From Fulvivirga ligni (GTDB taxonomy: Bacteria; Bacteroidota; Bacteroidia; Cytophagales; Cyclobacteriaceae): DNA of 64,000 bases. Positions 7,603-17,147 of the stretch are shown one piece after another. The translations under genes were made by a program, and so were the position numbers. How positions within the stretch are numbered: position 1 is the stretch's first letter; the number at the start of each line of letters is the position of its first letter. Location: the NCBI RefSeq assembly GCF_021389935.1, contig NZ_CP089979.1, positions 1,035,001-1,099,000 of the forward strand, read 5' to 3'. The notes beneath the pieces are model-generated. The model ran no database searches and was not told the DNA's origin. It saw only the letters and a program-made list of their open reading frames with translations.

Positions 7603-10038
7603 ATGATAACTTTCCAAGAGCTATCTGGTATTACCGGGGGCAACATATTTTCTGATCGGGCAGATGAAGAAATAAAATATCTTATCACAGACAGTCGAAG
7701 ATCATTCTTTGCTAGGGAAGCCTTGTTTTTCGCCATTCCTGGTAAGCGACATGATGGTCATGACTACCTTTCTTCTGCCTACAAGCAGGGTATTAGGCAG
7801 TTTGTGGTACAGTATAAACCAGATCTAACTTCATTCCCTGAAAGTAATTTTTTGGTAGTAGATGATGTAGTGGGCGCCTTGCAAGCTATTGCCGCGCATC
7901 ATCGTGCTCAGTATCAATTAAAAACAATTGGAATAACTGGCAGTAATGGTAAAACCATTATTAAAGAATGGCTTTATCAGATGCTGATTCCTTATAGAAA
8001 AATAGTAAAAAGTCCTCACAGTTATAATTCTCAGATAGGTGTGCCGCTTTCGGTATGGCAGATTAATAAGGAGCACGAAATAGGAATATTTGAGGCCGGG
8101 ATAAGCACTACTGGTGAGATGAAAAAAGTGGCCGGAATTATTCAGCCTGAACTAGGGATCTTCACAAACATTGGCTCCGCACATGATGAAGGCTTTACCA
8201 GCACCGAGGAAAAGGTAACTGAAAAAGCCTTGCTGTTTGAAAAGGCCAAAAAAGTGGTTTATTGTAAAGATGTGGAGATCATTGATAGGGCGCTTAGCCA
8301 CAAGGGATTTACCTGGGGATATTCTTCAGAAGCTGATTTGGTCATTGAGGACCTAAAACTTTATGATAGCTTCAGTGTGGTACATTTAAAATGTAAAGAC
8401 CAATCCGAAAACCTGTCAATCCCTTTTGTTTATAAAGCCTCCGTTGAGAACTGCATGCATTGTGTGGCTACCATGAAGCTACTGGGCTTTTCATTCTATG
8501 AGATTCAGGAGGGCTTGAATAAGCTGCAGAGTATTTCTATGCGCCTGGAAATGAAGCGCGCTATTAATGGGTGTTCCATTATAGATGATACTTATAATAA
8601 TGATTTTGCCGGTTTGCAGATAGCTTTGGAGTTTGTGTCTCATCAAAAGCAACAGCTGAAGAAAACTGTTATTTTATCTGACATCCAACAGAGTGGGGTA
8701 CCTGAAAAAGAATTATACCAGCAAGTCAATAGCCTGTTTAATGCTGCAGGTATTCAAAAGTTAATAGGGATAGGAGATCAGCTCTCCAGCAATAGTGATT
8801 GTTTTGATATTCCAGCGGCCTTTTTTGTTGATACCGAGGAATTCCTTAAAAATTATGACATGAGTGAGTTTCAAAATGAGCTCATTCTGGTGAAAGGTGC
8901 CCGGAGCTTTATGTTTGAAAGGCTAGTGAAAACCCTGGAAGAAAGAATTCATGGTACACAGCTGGAGATCAACTTGGATGCCCTCACGAATAACCTCAAC
9001 TTTTACAAATCTAAGTTAAAGGCAGAGACTAAATTAATGGTAATGGTAAAGGCTTTTGCTTACGGAAGCGGAAGTCTGGAGGTAGCCAATTTTCTTCAAT
9101 TCCATCGCATAGATTATCTGGGTGTGGCCTATCCTGATGAGGGTTTTTATTTAAGGCAGCATGGTATTTACCTGCCGATTATGGTGATGAACACCAGTGA
9201 AGACAGCTTTGATACCATTCTTAAATATGATCTGGAGCCGGAGATTTATAATTTCAATATTCTACAGAAATACATCACTCATTTAAATGGCAGGGTTTCG
9301 CCCATCCATTTAAAGTTGGACACTGGAATGCATCGCCTGGGTTTTGAGGAGCAAGATTTAGATAAGCTAATAAATCTGCTTCAGGCTCATCCTAATTTAC
9401 AGGTAAGGAGCATATTTAGCCACCTTGCCGGGGCAGACGAAGAGCGGCATAATGATTATTCTTACGATCAGGCAACTAAGCTAAAAGAGTGGTCAGACAG
9501 GATCAAAAAGGCACTAAATATTGAGGTCATTATTCATTTGTTGAATTCTCCGGGTATTGTGAGATTTCCGGATTTACAATTCGATATGGTTCGTTTGGGT
9601 ATTGGTCTTTATGGCTTAGAAACCAATAATCAGGAGCAGGAAAAATTACAGCCTATTGGAAAGCTTAAAACTATTATTTCACAAATAAAGACTTTGCATA
9701 ATGGAGAAACCGTGGGTTATGGACGCCATGGAAAAATAGATGGTGAAAAAAGGATTGCCACTATTGCCATTGGCTATGCTGATGGTTTTAGCAGGGCTTT
9801 TAGCAAAGGGGTGGGTGAAGTTTGGATTAATGGAGAGAAGGCACCGGTGGTAGGAAATGTTTGTATGGATATGACCATGGTAGATGTTACGAATATTCCA
9901 GCGCAAGAAGGAGATGAAGTAGAAGTTTTTGGTGAGCACCTTACTATTTCAGAAGTGGCTCAGAAGATTAATACAATACCCTACGAGATATTAACCAATG
10001 TGAGCCAGCGTGTAAAGAGAACTTATTATGTCGAATAA
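7603..10038 (+). CDS. murF-alr: bifunctional MurF ligase / alanine racemase
   Basis: One 811-residue chain carries two consecutive steps of D-Ala handling for peptidoglycan. Residues 1 to about 450 are UDP-MurNAc-tripeptide:D-Ala-D-Ala ligase: N-terminal domain, ATP-binding GITGSNGKT at 110-118, central FEAGIS, and the C-terminal Mur ligase domain. From about 452 the alanine racemase begins (LEINLDALTNNLNFY), with the PLP lysine at 483 in MVKAFAYGSG, the phosphate-binding region, and the catalytic Tyr706 in VGYGRHG; it ends in TNVSQRVKRTYYV. The fusion is characteristic of Bacteroidota. Making D-Ala and consuming D-Ala-D-Ala in one protein suggests dosage coupling. Confidence 0.95.
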   Translation: MITFQELSGITGGNIFSDRADEEIKYLITDSRRSFFAREALFFAIPGKRHDGHDYLSSAYKQGIRQFVVQYKPDLTSFPESNFLVVDDVVGALQAIAAHHRAQYQLKTIGITGSNGKTIIKEWLYQMLIPYRKIVKSPHSYNSQIGVPLSVWQINKEHEIGIFEAGISTTGEMKKVAGIIQPELGIFTNIGSAHDEGFTSTEEKVTEKALLFEKAKKVVYCKDVEIIDRALSHKGFTWGYSSEADLVIEDLKLYDSFSVVHLKCKDQSENLSIPFVYKASVENCMHCVATMKLLGFSFYEIQEGLNKLQSISMRLEMKRAINGCSIIDDTYNNDFAGLQIALEFVSHQKQQLKKTVILSDIQQSGVPEKELYQQVNSLFNAAGIQKLIGIGDQLSSNSDCFDIPAAFFVDTEEFLKNYDMSEFQNELILVKGARSFMFERLVKTLEERIHGTQLEINLDALTNNLNFYKSKLKAETKLMVMVKAFAYGSGSLEVANFLQFHRIDYLGVAYPDEGFYLRQHGIYLPIMVMNTSEDSFDTILKYDLEPEIYNFNILQKYITHLNGRVSPIHLKLDTGMHRLGFEEQDLDKLINLLQAHPNLQVRSIFSHLAGADEERHNDYSYDQATKLKEWSDRIKKALNIEVIIHLLNSPGIVRFPDLQFDMVRLGIGLYGLETNNQEQEKLQPIGKLKTIISQIKTLHNGETVGYGRHGKIDGEKRIATIAIGYADGFSRAFSKGVGEVWINGEKAPVVGNVCMDMTMVDVTNIPAQEGDEVEVFGEHLTISEVAQKINTIPYEILTNVSQRVKRTYYVE

Positions 10039-10548
10039 TTAGAATCCGATCATACTTATAATAATCAGGATCAGTATGAAAATGATAACAGCACCAGGGT
10101 TATTTCTGCCTTTTTCTGCTAGTTGATCATATCGGTCTTGTCCAGGTTGTGTTTCAGAAATGATTGCTTCTACGTCCTTTTCGGCTTTTTTTAGATAAAG
10201 AACATTACCATAAAAGGCAAGTAAAATTCCTACGGCTAGCATCCAAAAGAGATCAAAATAAATTTGATATGCACCTAGAGCGAACTTTTCAACAATGAAA
10301 TCCTCAGCGAAACCAATTACAATCTGGGTGCCTAATAACACAAAGCCAGGTACATATAACTTTTTATAGAACATCCACAGTAGCCCAAATAAGAATGGCC
10401 AGAAATTGAGAGAGTAAGAGCGCTCGTTTTTTAGAGCTTCTATTTCTCTTAAATAGTAATCCGCATCATTGCCAAAATAGGCCCTGTAATATTTTTCTTT
10501 TTCATTCCCCTCTTCAATAAAATTCTCATCTAAAGTTTCGTCAATCAT
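10039..10548 (-). CDS. DUF2628 membrane protein
   Basis: 169 residues. An N-terminal acidic, charged segment contains YRAYFGNDADYYLREIEAL, followed by SLNFWPFLFGLLWMFYKKLYVPGFVLL, the conserved block of DUF2628 proteins, then a second hydrophobic pair (about 85-120) and a final C-terminal helix (about 152-167). Likely four membrane helices. Function is unknown for the family. Its stop directly abuts the murF-alr stop, so the two are convergent. Confidence 0.75.
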   Translation of the reverse strand: MIDETLDENFIEEGNEKEKYYRAYFGNDADYYLREIEALKNERSYSLNFWPFLFGLLWMFYKKLYVPGFVLLGTQIVIGFAEDFIVEKFALGAYQIYFDLFWMLAVGILLAFYGNVLYLKKAEKDVEAIISETQPGQDRYDQLAEKGRNNPGAVIIFILILIIISMIGF

Positions 10549-10609
10549 GCTTTCCTAACTATCAAACTATTTAAATTCTCTTGCCGTTAAAGATAGCAAA
10601 TTTCATATT

Positions 10610-11152
10610 ATGAGAAGGGCAGTGATTTTATTAGCGGTGTTACTAACTGGTTGTAACTTAGATAGTGAGAAGCGGGTTAACCTGGAAGATTTTGACTTCA
10701 AAACGGGAGACGACACCGAGATCTTTTTCAAAAATGTAAGACAATACTATTATGATCTGGAGGAGAATAAAGAGGCTAAACTGAACATTTTTCGCTATGA
10801 AGATAGAGTGGTTAATGCCGAGCATCCACTATTGAATTTGGCCATTGTTATCAATTATTTGCAAGATGAAGCCTCTTTGATTTTGGAGCCTTCAAATTTT
10901 AATTCAGATTCTGCTATCCGACTTCAATTTAAAGACAATAAAAATTCTGTGGAGAAATTATCGCTTACCGAATTTAATAGAATGGAGATGCTGAAATTTG
11001 CAAATGGCATTTATGAAGCTCTTCTTTCTAAGAAAAGGGTTTTTCTGGAGATAGCCCCTGACAAGCTTGAGCCTATTTTGGTAGATTCTAAAGAACGGGA
11101 AGCCTTTAGAATAACCGTTTCGGATTATTATAGGCTTACCCGTTTATATTAG
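10610..11152 (+). CDS. hypothetical lipoprotein
   Basis: No family recognised; 180 residues. The signal peptide is short, with lipobox LLTGC (Cys15), and is followed by NLDSEKRVNLEDFDF, an acid Asp at +3 relative to Cys. The body is mixed alpha/beta with no repeats or obvious active-site motif and ends ITVSDYYRLTRLY. It stands alone: divergent from the DUF2628 gene upstream and convergent with the DUF3857 gene downstream, 4 bases apart at the stops. Confidence 0.65.
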   Translation: MRRAVILLAVLLTGCNLDSEKRVNLEDFDFKTGDDTEIFFKNVRQYYYDLEENKEAKLNIFRYEDRVVNAEHPLLNLAIVINYLQDEASLILEPSNFNSDSAIRLQFKDNKNSVEKLSLTEFNRMEMLKFANGIYEALLSKKRVFLEIAPDKLEPILVDSKEREAFRITVSDYYRLTRLY

Positions 11153-11156
11153 TTCA

Positions 11157-13076
11157 TCAAGTTTTATTTACTAAAACCGCCTTCTTATTATCAGAGGTTC
11201 TTACTTGCTTGAAGAATTCCACCACATCAGAATATGTTTCTGGGCTATAAATACCTTTGTTGATGGTGAGCTTTCTATAATAGATCAGTTGATTTTCCTT
11301 TTTCTCAACCTTCATTTCGTAAGCTCCAAATGGATATTCGATTGAAGTTTCTTCAGGAACATAATCCACATGATAATTAGCTGGTAGCGTATATGTTATG
11401 GTGTCTGCAGTGATAGATGATGAAGAAAATTTAACATCCCTTTTTCTATTTTCTGTTTTTGGCGGAACATAACTTCTGGCATCAAGAAAATTAAGTGGTA
11501 AGAATATTCTTTTACCACTAACTGATGCTAGCTTTCGCACTATGATGTCTGCTTCTAAGTCTATTGATGGTATTACATCCTTTGTTTGAGTAAAGTCATA
11601 CTTTTGCAGCTCATAGTCAGATATATGCAGGCTTTGGTGAAGCCAGTCTTTACGATCCTTATCAGTGAGGGTAAGATAATGTTCCAGGCCATTGTATTCA
11701 GATCCGGCTCCATTGTAATTAGTATGTAACTTCGTGAAGCCATTACCTTGTTCGTCTAATTCTACCTTCACATTACTGGCTATCATGTTGTTTTCATGAT
11801 CGTATGAAGGTGTGCGCACTATTTTGCCTCCTTCTTCCGTAATCATAAGTACATTTCTATCACCAGTAAATTTCCCCATATAATTGAATGGATTAGTTTG
11901 GCTGGTACATTCCAACCAAATAGTATCCGCCTCATCAGGAACAGCCAGAATAATATGGTTAAAGCTATCTGCAGGAAAGTTTTTATTCATTTCTTTATAA
12001 GTGGAGCCCGCAGATACCAGGGTATAGTAAGATTTGATTCCTATGCTATTCAATAGCGCTTGGGTATAATTAACTAATGCCTTACAATCTCCATAACCCA
12101 CTTCATCCACAACTTCAGCTTTTATAGGTTGAAAACCTCCTATTCCCAATTGAACACTGACGTATCTTGTTCTTTTCTGCATATACTCATAAACTGCCTT
12201 CACCTTTTCCTTCTTAGTAGGTATACTTGCTGTTAAGGCTTTGACTTCATTTGCCGTTTTGTCCGATATATCACTCCTTCCCTTATTCAGTTTCATTTGC
12301 CATTCTGCCAAGCCATCCCAGGATGATAAGCTACCTTCGTACCCTTCAAAGGAAAAATTCGAAGGACTTGTAAGTACTATTGGAGCTACATCTTGAATAC
12401 CTCTACTATACGCCTCAATCTCTATGGTAGGGTGTTTTGATAATGTCCATTTATAAGATATGCTGCCGTTAGCTTCTTGTGACTCAAAAATTCCTTTAGG
12501 AATGTTTAGTTCAAGAAAATTGGGAGCAAGATTTTTAGGACTGTTTATAGTGAATTCTGCTTTTTCTACGCTTATATGTTCCTTGTGAATGGGATACCAA
12601 TCAGGTGATATATAGGTAGTTTTAAACTTCTGTTCATACTCAATATCTATGGTATATGGGTAATCTTTTTGCCCCAAACTTACCCATTGGACACGATCAT
12701 CCTCATATAATGAATAACCAGAAATATAACTTTCATCATTGATGTCGGATTTTTTTAATGAATATACTTCCTTACCATCCTTGTCATATACATGAGCGTC
12801 AAAATGTGTTATCTTCATGTAATCGTTATACATGGCATCTAAATACGCGAGGTCAGAGGCTTTCTCATTTAATATGGTTATTACCTGATGAGTCCGCTCA
12901 ACACTTTCTTCCATGCCCAAAATGCTGTATTCCGTAGAGTTGAGTCTATAAATGGCATAAGCTCCTTTTTTAAGCTCTTCAGGAATGCTGCTTACTGGAT
13001 ATTTTGGGTCTTTCCCCAAGCCATAAGAGGCTGAGTAAGCAATTAGTGCTATTAAACCAAAAATCAGCTTTTTCAT
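11157..13076 (-). CDS. DUF3857 / transglutaminase-like exported protein
   Basis: 639 residues with a signal peptide (about 1-20). An N-terminal beta-rich DUF3857 region (about 50-240) is followed by a transglutaminase-like domain (about 275-400) with catalytic Cys331 in EVGYGDCKALV and His374 in SFNHIILAV, then a C-terminal beta domain. The family is common in Bacteroidota, is exported, and may crosslink or cleave envelope proteins; no substrate is known. It starts 2 bases after the stop of the paralogous upstream gene, so both are one transcription unit. Unlike its neighbour, this copy keeps the catalytic Cys. Confidence 0.85.
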   Translation of the reverse strand: MKKLIFGLIALIAYSASYGLGKDPKYPVSSIPEELKKGAYAIYRLNSTEYSILGMEESVERTHQVITILNEKASDLAYLDAMYNDYMKITHFDAHVYDKDGKEVYSLKKSDINDESYISGYSLYEDDRVQWVSLGQKDYPYTIDIEYEQKFKTTYISPDWYPIHKEHISVEKAEFTINSPKNLAPNFLELNIPKGIFESQEANGSISYKWTLSKHPTIEIEAYSRGIQDVAPIVLTSPSNFSFEGYEGSLSSWDGLAEWQMKLNKGRSDISDKTANEVKALTASIPTKKEKVKAVYEYMQKRTRYVSVQLGIGGFQPIKAEVVDEVGYGDCKALVNYTQALLNSIGIKSYYTLVSAGSTYKEMNKNFPADSFNHIILAVPDEADTIWLECTSQTNPFNYMGKFTGDRNVLMITEEGGKIVRTPSYDHENNMIASNVKVELDEQGNGFTKLHTNYNGAGSEYNGLEHYLTLTDKDRKDWLHQSLHISDYELQKYDFTQTKDVIPSIDLEADIIVRKLASVSGKRIFLPLNFLDARSYVPPKTENRKRDVKFSSSSITADTITYTLPANYHVDYVPEETSIEYPFGAYEMKVEKKENQLIYYRKLTINKGIYSPETYSDVVEFFKQVRTSDNKKAVLVNKT

Positions 13077-13078
13077 TA

Positions 13079-15019
13079 TTAGATTTTCTTAAGTACTACC
13101 TGTTCAGCTTCTTTAGCTACTACCTGTGCATAAAACTCTCTAAGGAATATATATTCGTCAGTAGAAAACTCAACTTTATTAATAACAAATTTGGAGCTAA
13201 CGGCAAGGTATTCACCAACTTGATTTACACTATAGACAAAGAGACCTCCATTATTAGGTAAGCCTATAGCCACTTGTTCGGGCTTTTCTTCTACTTTGTA
13301 ACCTGCAGGAAGTTTAATTCTAAAAGTTAGAACCTCTTCTATTGGTGCCCCAAAGCTTACAGGGAACAACCTATCTTTGGTTTTAAAAATGTTGCTCTTC
13401 ATTCTGCCATAAGGTAGGGGATTTAAATAGATGATATCTCCCAAAGACTCAGCATATGAATCTTGTATCATATCTATCTTTTCAACTACTGCAGCTTCTA
13501 GATCTTCTGCTCCTGTGATATCATGAGAATCAATAGCCCATTGGTCATGATTTTCTGAAAATGTCTTTTTATACTCATCTAAATCTTTCTTGTTGTTTTC
13601 CTTAAAATCTATTGCTTCATAACCAGCCTTGGATAAGCTAACCTGACCCGATAAAGTGCCGCTTTCATCTAGTTCCAGCATAGCAAATACTTGTGTTTTA
13701 TGACTGGAAGATGCATTCAAGTCTACCCACCCGAAATTGTCCGCAGATATTATCATACCTTGTCCATTAAGGCAGCTTTTGTCCAGGGTGTTGAATGGTA
13801 AATGCTTTTCACTGGCATCAAGAAGGTATTCCTTGTCACCATCTTTTACTAAGCAAATGGTATAATTAAAATTAGCTTGCATGGCGTAAATAGGATGTAG
13901 TCTACCATGTTTTCTGGTACTCAACCTTACAGGCATGGCATTGAATCCAGCTTCGTTACACATGGCTATTACAATGAAGTTGATATCTACAGGAAAGCCC
14001 TTTTTAAGATTATAGATTCTTCTCAGACCTTCACTGATCACATCATAATCTACTTCAAAAGTATCTCTTACATATTCATAAATAGCCTTTATTTTTTCTT
14101 CATTAGTTGTAGCGTCTTTGGTTATAAGATCCACATCATCTTTAAGAAAATTATTTGATTCTAGTCTTTTACCATAAAAATCACCCTCTGCCCAGTGTTT
14201 GCTCAAATGAGCATAACTGTTTGGAAGGTATCTTTTACTCATGGTTCCTGGTATGTCTATTCTGTTAAGCTCGAACTTAATTTTTGTAATATAGTCATCC
14301 TGACAAGCGAGATAAGGTTCTTCTTTGAATGCAGGTACATTCTTCGCTACAAATTTTTCCACATTTAGTCTGAAGGTAGCATCACCGTATCTTCCATTCT
14401 CGAATTTTTGTTCATAATCTGCTAAAGGAACGAAACCAGATTGAACCTTTTTATAATCAAAATATTCAGGAAGTGCTACTACATATTCACTGTATAACAC
14501 AGGTATAGTTGACTGAAAATACCAAGTAGCTAAGCTTCCCCAACTACCATAGTTTACTTCATAAGTATATTCAATTATAGAGCCTTCTTTTACATCAGGT
14601 AAACTAAATCTCATCTGCTTTACATCATCATCTACGTCTTCGATGAATGCATCTTTTCGTGCGAACTTGGACTCAACTATCTCACCATTTACAAGATTGT
14701 AGGTAGCGGCTTTGAATTTTTCAATTCTATCATTGGCTCCAAATGGTATTTTTATGGTTCCTTGATCTAATTCAGAACTATTCAGAATTTTGATCCGGAT
14801 ATGATTTTCAATACTGATGTCAAAATTGTGATCAAATGATGTTTTTCCGTAATTGAAAATCATCACAGCGCCAGCCGATGAATCAATAGGGTTTTCGGTC
14901 ATCTTCAGGTTTTCCATACTGATTTTGCCGAACTTCTGGGGACTTTGTGCTACTGCCAGATTTATAACAAAAAAGGCAGCCAGGGTAAAAAATAAAGGTT
15001 TAGCCAGACTCATAAACAT
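13079..15019 (-). CDS. DUF3857 exported protein, transglutaminase Cys absent
   Basis: 646 residues, paralogue of the downstream gene and first of the two-gene unit. Signal peptide about 1-24 (ends LAVAQ); an in-frame ATG at 15013 is also possible. DUF3857 region about 30-260, transglutaminase fold about 295-400. Where the paralogue has GDCKALV, this protein has KKGFPVDINFIV (around residues 339-350), so the nucleophilic Cys is missing and the domain is probably not an enzyme in the usual sense. The C-terminal beta domain is conserved. A catalytic plus non-catalytic pair could act as a complex, which is inference. Confidence 0.83.
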   Translation of the reverse strand: MFMSLAKPLFFTLAAFFVINLAVAQSPQKFGKISMENLKMTENPIDSSAGAVMIFNYGKTSFDHNFDISIENHIRIKILNSSELDQGTIKIPFGANDRIEKFKAATYNLVNGEIVESKFARKDAFIEDVDDDVKQMRFSLPDVKEGSIIEYTYEVNYGSWGSLATWYFQSTIPVLYSEYVVALPEYFDYKKVQSGFVPLADYEQKFENGRYGDATFRLNVEKFVAKNVPAFKEEPYLACQDDYITKIKFELNRIDIPGTMSKRYLPNSYAHLSKHWAEGDFYGKRLESNNFLKDDVDLITKDATTNEEKIKAIYEYVRDTFEVDYDVISEGLRRIYNLKKGFPVDINFIVIAMCNEAGFNAMPVRLSTRKHGRLHPIYAMQANFNYTICLVKDGDKEYLLDASEKHLPFNTLDKSCLNGQGMIISADNFGWVDLNASSSHKTQVFAMLELDESGTLSGQVSLSKAGYEAIDFKENNKKDLDEYKKTFSENHDQWAIDSHDITGAEDLEAAVVEKIDMIQDSYAESLGDIIYLNPLPYGRMKSNIFKTKDRLFPVSFGAPIEEVLTFRIKLPAGYKVEEKPEQVAIGLPNNGGLFVYSVNQVGEYLAVSSKFVINKVEFSTDEYIFLREFYAQVVAKEAEQVVLKKI

Positions 15020-15142
15020 AATACTTTAACAATATAATTTTTAATTAAACCTGCAATATAATACGATTTTTGAATAAAGTCACATGTTTTTCATCAAATG
15101 GATGTTAAGAAATTAAATTTCATGCGAATCATATGGGTTTGC

Positions 15143-15150
15143 TATCTTTG
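15143..15150 (+). promoter_or_regulatory. Bacteroidota -7 box candidate for radA
   Basis: TATCTTTG matches the Bacteroidota -7 consensus TAnnTTTG exactly. A TTTC at 15118-15121 is a near match to the -33 TTTG at suitable distance. The box ends only 3 bases before the radA ATG, which would put transcription start at or beside the start codon. Confidence 0.4.
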
Positions 15151-15153
15151 GGC

Positions 15154-16536
15154 ATGGCTAAAGCAAAGACCTTATTTTTCTGTCAAAACTGCGGGTATGA
15201 GTCTGCAAAGTGGCTAGGGAAGTGCCCTTCTTGCGGTACTTGGAATAGTTTTGTAGAGGAATTAACCAAGAGTAAATCTACTTCAGCTGATAAAAATGAA
15301 TGGCGTGCTCGTGGTGGCAGGCCTGCGGCGGCACCTAAAAAGGTGGCTGAGATAACCCATGAGCGCGAACTACGGATCAACTCAAAAAATAGTGAGCTCA
15401 ATAGGGTCCTTGGAGGAGGAATTGTGCCAGGTTCTGTCGTTCTGATTGCCGGTGAGCCCGGTATCGGTAAGTCTACATTAATGCTTCAGATAGCTTTAAC
15501 GGTGAATTGCAAAGTGCTTTATGTATCTGGTGAGGAAAGTGAGCAGCAAATAAAAATGCGTGCTGATAGGCTGGATAGCATGAAATTGGCCGCTGATGAA
15601 TGCTATATTCTTGCTGAAACTGATACAAATGATATTTTTACGCAGGCCGAGGAGCTAAAGCCTGATGTACTTATTTTAGATTCAATTCAGACCCTGCATT
15701 CTGCTAACGTAGAGTCTGCGGCAGGGAGCGTGAGCCAGGTGAAACAGTGTACAGCCGAGCTTATCAAGTTTGCGAAGGAGACCAATACACCTGTTTTTCT
15801 GGTGGGACATATTACTAAGGAAGGGGCTATTGCCGGGCCGAAGGTTCTGGAACATATGGTAGACACGGTTCTGCAATTTGAAGGGGACAGACATCTTTCT
15901 TATAGAATTTTAAGAACTACAAAAAACCGTTTTGGATCTACCTCAGAATTAGGTATTTATGAAATGTTGGGCTCCGGCCTTCGAGAGGTTAGCAATCCAT
16001 CTGAAATATTAATATCTCAAAAAGAAGGCGATCTAAGCGGGGTGACGATAGGGGCCACCATTGAGGGTAACAGGCCTTTGATGATTGAAATTCAGTCTTT
16101 GGTGAGCACGGCTGCTTATGGCACACCTCAGAGGAGCTCCACTGGTTTTGAGCCTCGTAGGCTCAATATGCTATTAGCGGTACTGGAGAAACGCTGCGGC
16201 TTTAGACTTGGATTACAAGATGTATTCTTAAATATGGCTGGCGGTATAAAGGTAGAAGACCCAGCTATTGATTTGGCTGTTTGTTGTGCAGTGGTTTCCT
16301 CTCTAGAGGAAATTTCCATACCTGAGAAAGCTTGCTTTGCTGCAGAAGTGGGGCTTGGAGGCGAATTGAGAGCAGTGAATCGTATTGAAAGTCGAATAGC
16401 TGAAGCAGAGAAATTGGGTTTTGAAGAAATTTATATCTCAAAGTTCGGAATGAAGGGGGCAGAGCAATCAAAATTTAAAATTACAATTAAACCATTCGCT
16501 AAAATCAATGATGTTTTTAGTGATTTGTTAGGATAG
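15154..16536 (+). CDS. radA: DNA repair protein RadA
   Basis: 460 residues. RadA promotes branch migration during recombination. It has an N-terminal C4 zinc finger (Cys10, 13, 24, 27: CQNCG ... CPSCG), a RecA-like ATPase with Walker A GEPGIGKST (100-108), the RadA-specific KNRFG motif (257-261), and a C-terminal Lon-protease-like domain (about 290-455). The ATG at 15154 is chosen because zinc-finger proteins of this family begin with MAKxKT-like sequence; the TTG-class upstream codons would add 7 residues. The next gene starts 2 bases after the stop. Confidence 0.95.
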   Translation: MAKAKTLFFCQNCGYESAKWLGKCPSCGTWNSFVEELTKSKSTSADKNEWRARGGRPAAAPKKVAEITHERELRINSKNSELNRVLGGGIVPGSVVLIAGEPGIGKSTLMLQIALTVNCKVLYVSGEESEQQIKMRADRLDSMKLAADECYILAETDTNDIFTQAEELKPDVLILDSIQTLHSANVESAAGSVSQVKQCTAELIKFAKETNTPVFLVGHITKEGAIAGPKVLEHMVDTVLQFEGDRHLSYRILRTTKNRFGSTSELGIYEMLGSGLREVSNPSEILISQKEGDLSGVTIGATIEGNRPLMIEIQSLVSTAAYGTPQRSSTGFEPRRLNMLLAVLEKRCGFRLGLQDVFLNMAGGIKVEDPAIDLAVCCAVVSSLEEISIPEKACFAAEVGLGGELRAVNRIESRIAEAEKLGFEEIYISKFGMKGAEQSKFKITIKPFAKINDVFSDLLG

Positions 16537-16538
16537 AT

Positions 16539-17144
16539 ATGGAAGAGTTTTTTCTTAAATACGGGATTGATTCTGAGACTTTTAGGATCGTGGTTTTGCC
16601 ACTGATGATATTTTTTGCCAGGATCTGTGATGTTTCTATCAATACCTTAAGAATAATCTTTGTCATGAGTGGGAAGAAAATGGTTTCTACTCTCCTTGGC
16701 TTTTTTGAGTCACTGATTTGGCTATTGGCCATAGGGCAAATTTTTCAACATATAGATAATGTCTACTCCTACATTGCTTATCCTGCCGGTTTTGCCTGTG
16801 GAATATTGGTAGGTATGTTAATTGAAGAGAGGCTGGCCTTAGGAAAAGTAGTGGTAAGGATCATTACCTCAGATGATCTTTCAGGCATTCTAGAGTATAT
16901 CCATAAAAAGAATATTCGTTATTCCATCGTGTCATCCGAAACGCGTGCTGGTGAAGAGAAGCTTCTCTTTACGGTGCAAAATAGAGATAACCTGTCAGAG
17001 TTCCTGGATCATATGCAGGAAAGCCTACCCAAGGCCTTTTACACCGTGGAATCCGTTAAAAATGCCAGTGAATCAGGGATTTTAGTGGAAAAACCTAGCC
17101 GAAGAGGCATAGGTACATGGTTAACTTCTGTGAGGAGGAAGTAA
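16539..17144 (+). CDS. UPF0316 / DUF2179 membrane protein
   Basis: 201 residues. Three membrane helices occupy about 17-110 and contain the family block ARICDVSINTLRIIFVMSGKK and a Glu in FFESLIWLLAIGQIF. The soluble C-terminal DUF2179 domain (about 115-170) reads VVRIITSDDLSGILEYIHKK and is related to the small ligand-sensing domain of other membrane proteins. The family (YebE-like in Bacillus) is uncharacterised. It lies 2 bases after radA and is probably cotranscribed with it. Confidence 0.85.
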   Translation: MEEFFLKYGIDSETFRIVVLPLMIFFARICDVSINTLRIIFVMSGKKMVSTLLGFFESLIWLLAIGQIFQHIDNVYSYIAYPAGFACGILVGMLIEERLALGKVVVRIITSDDLSGILEYIHKKNIRYSIVSSETRAGEEKLLFTVQNRDNLSEFLDHMQESLPKAFYTVESVKNASESGILVEKPSRRGIGTWLTSVRRK

Positions 17145-17147
17145 TGC

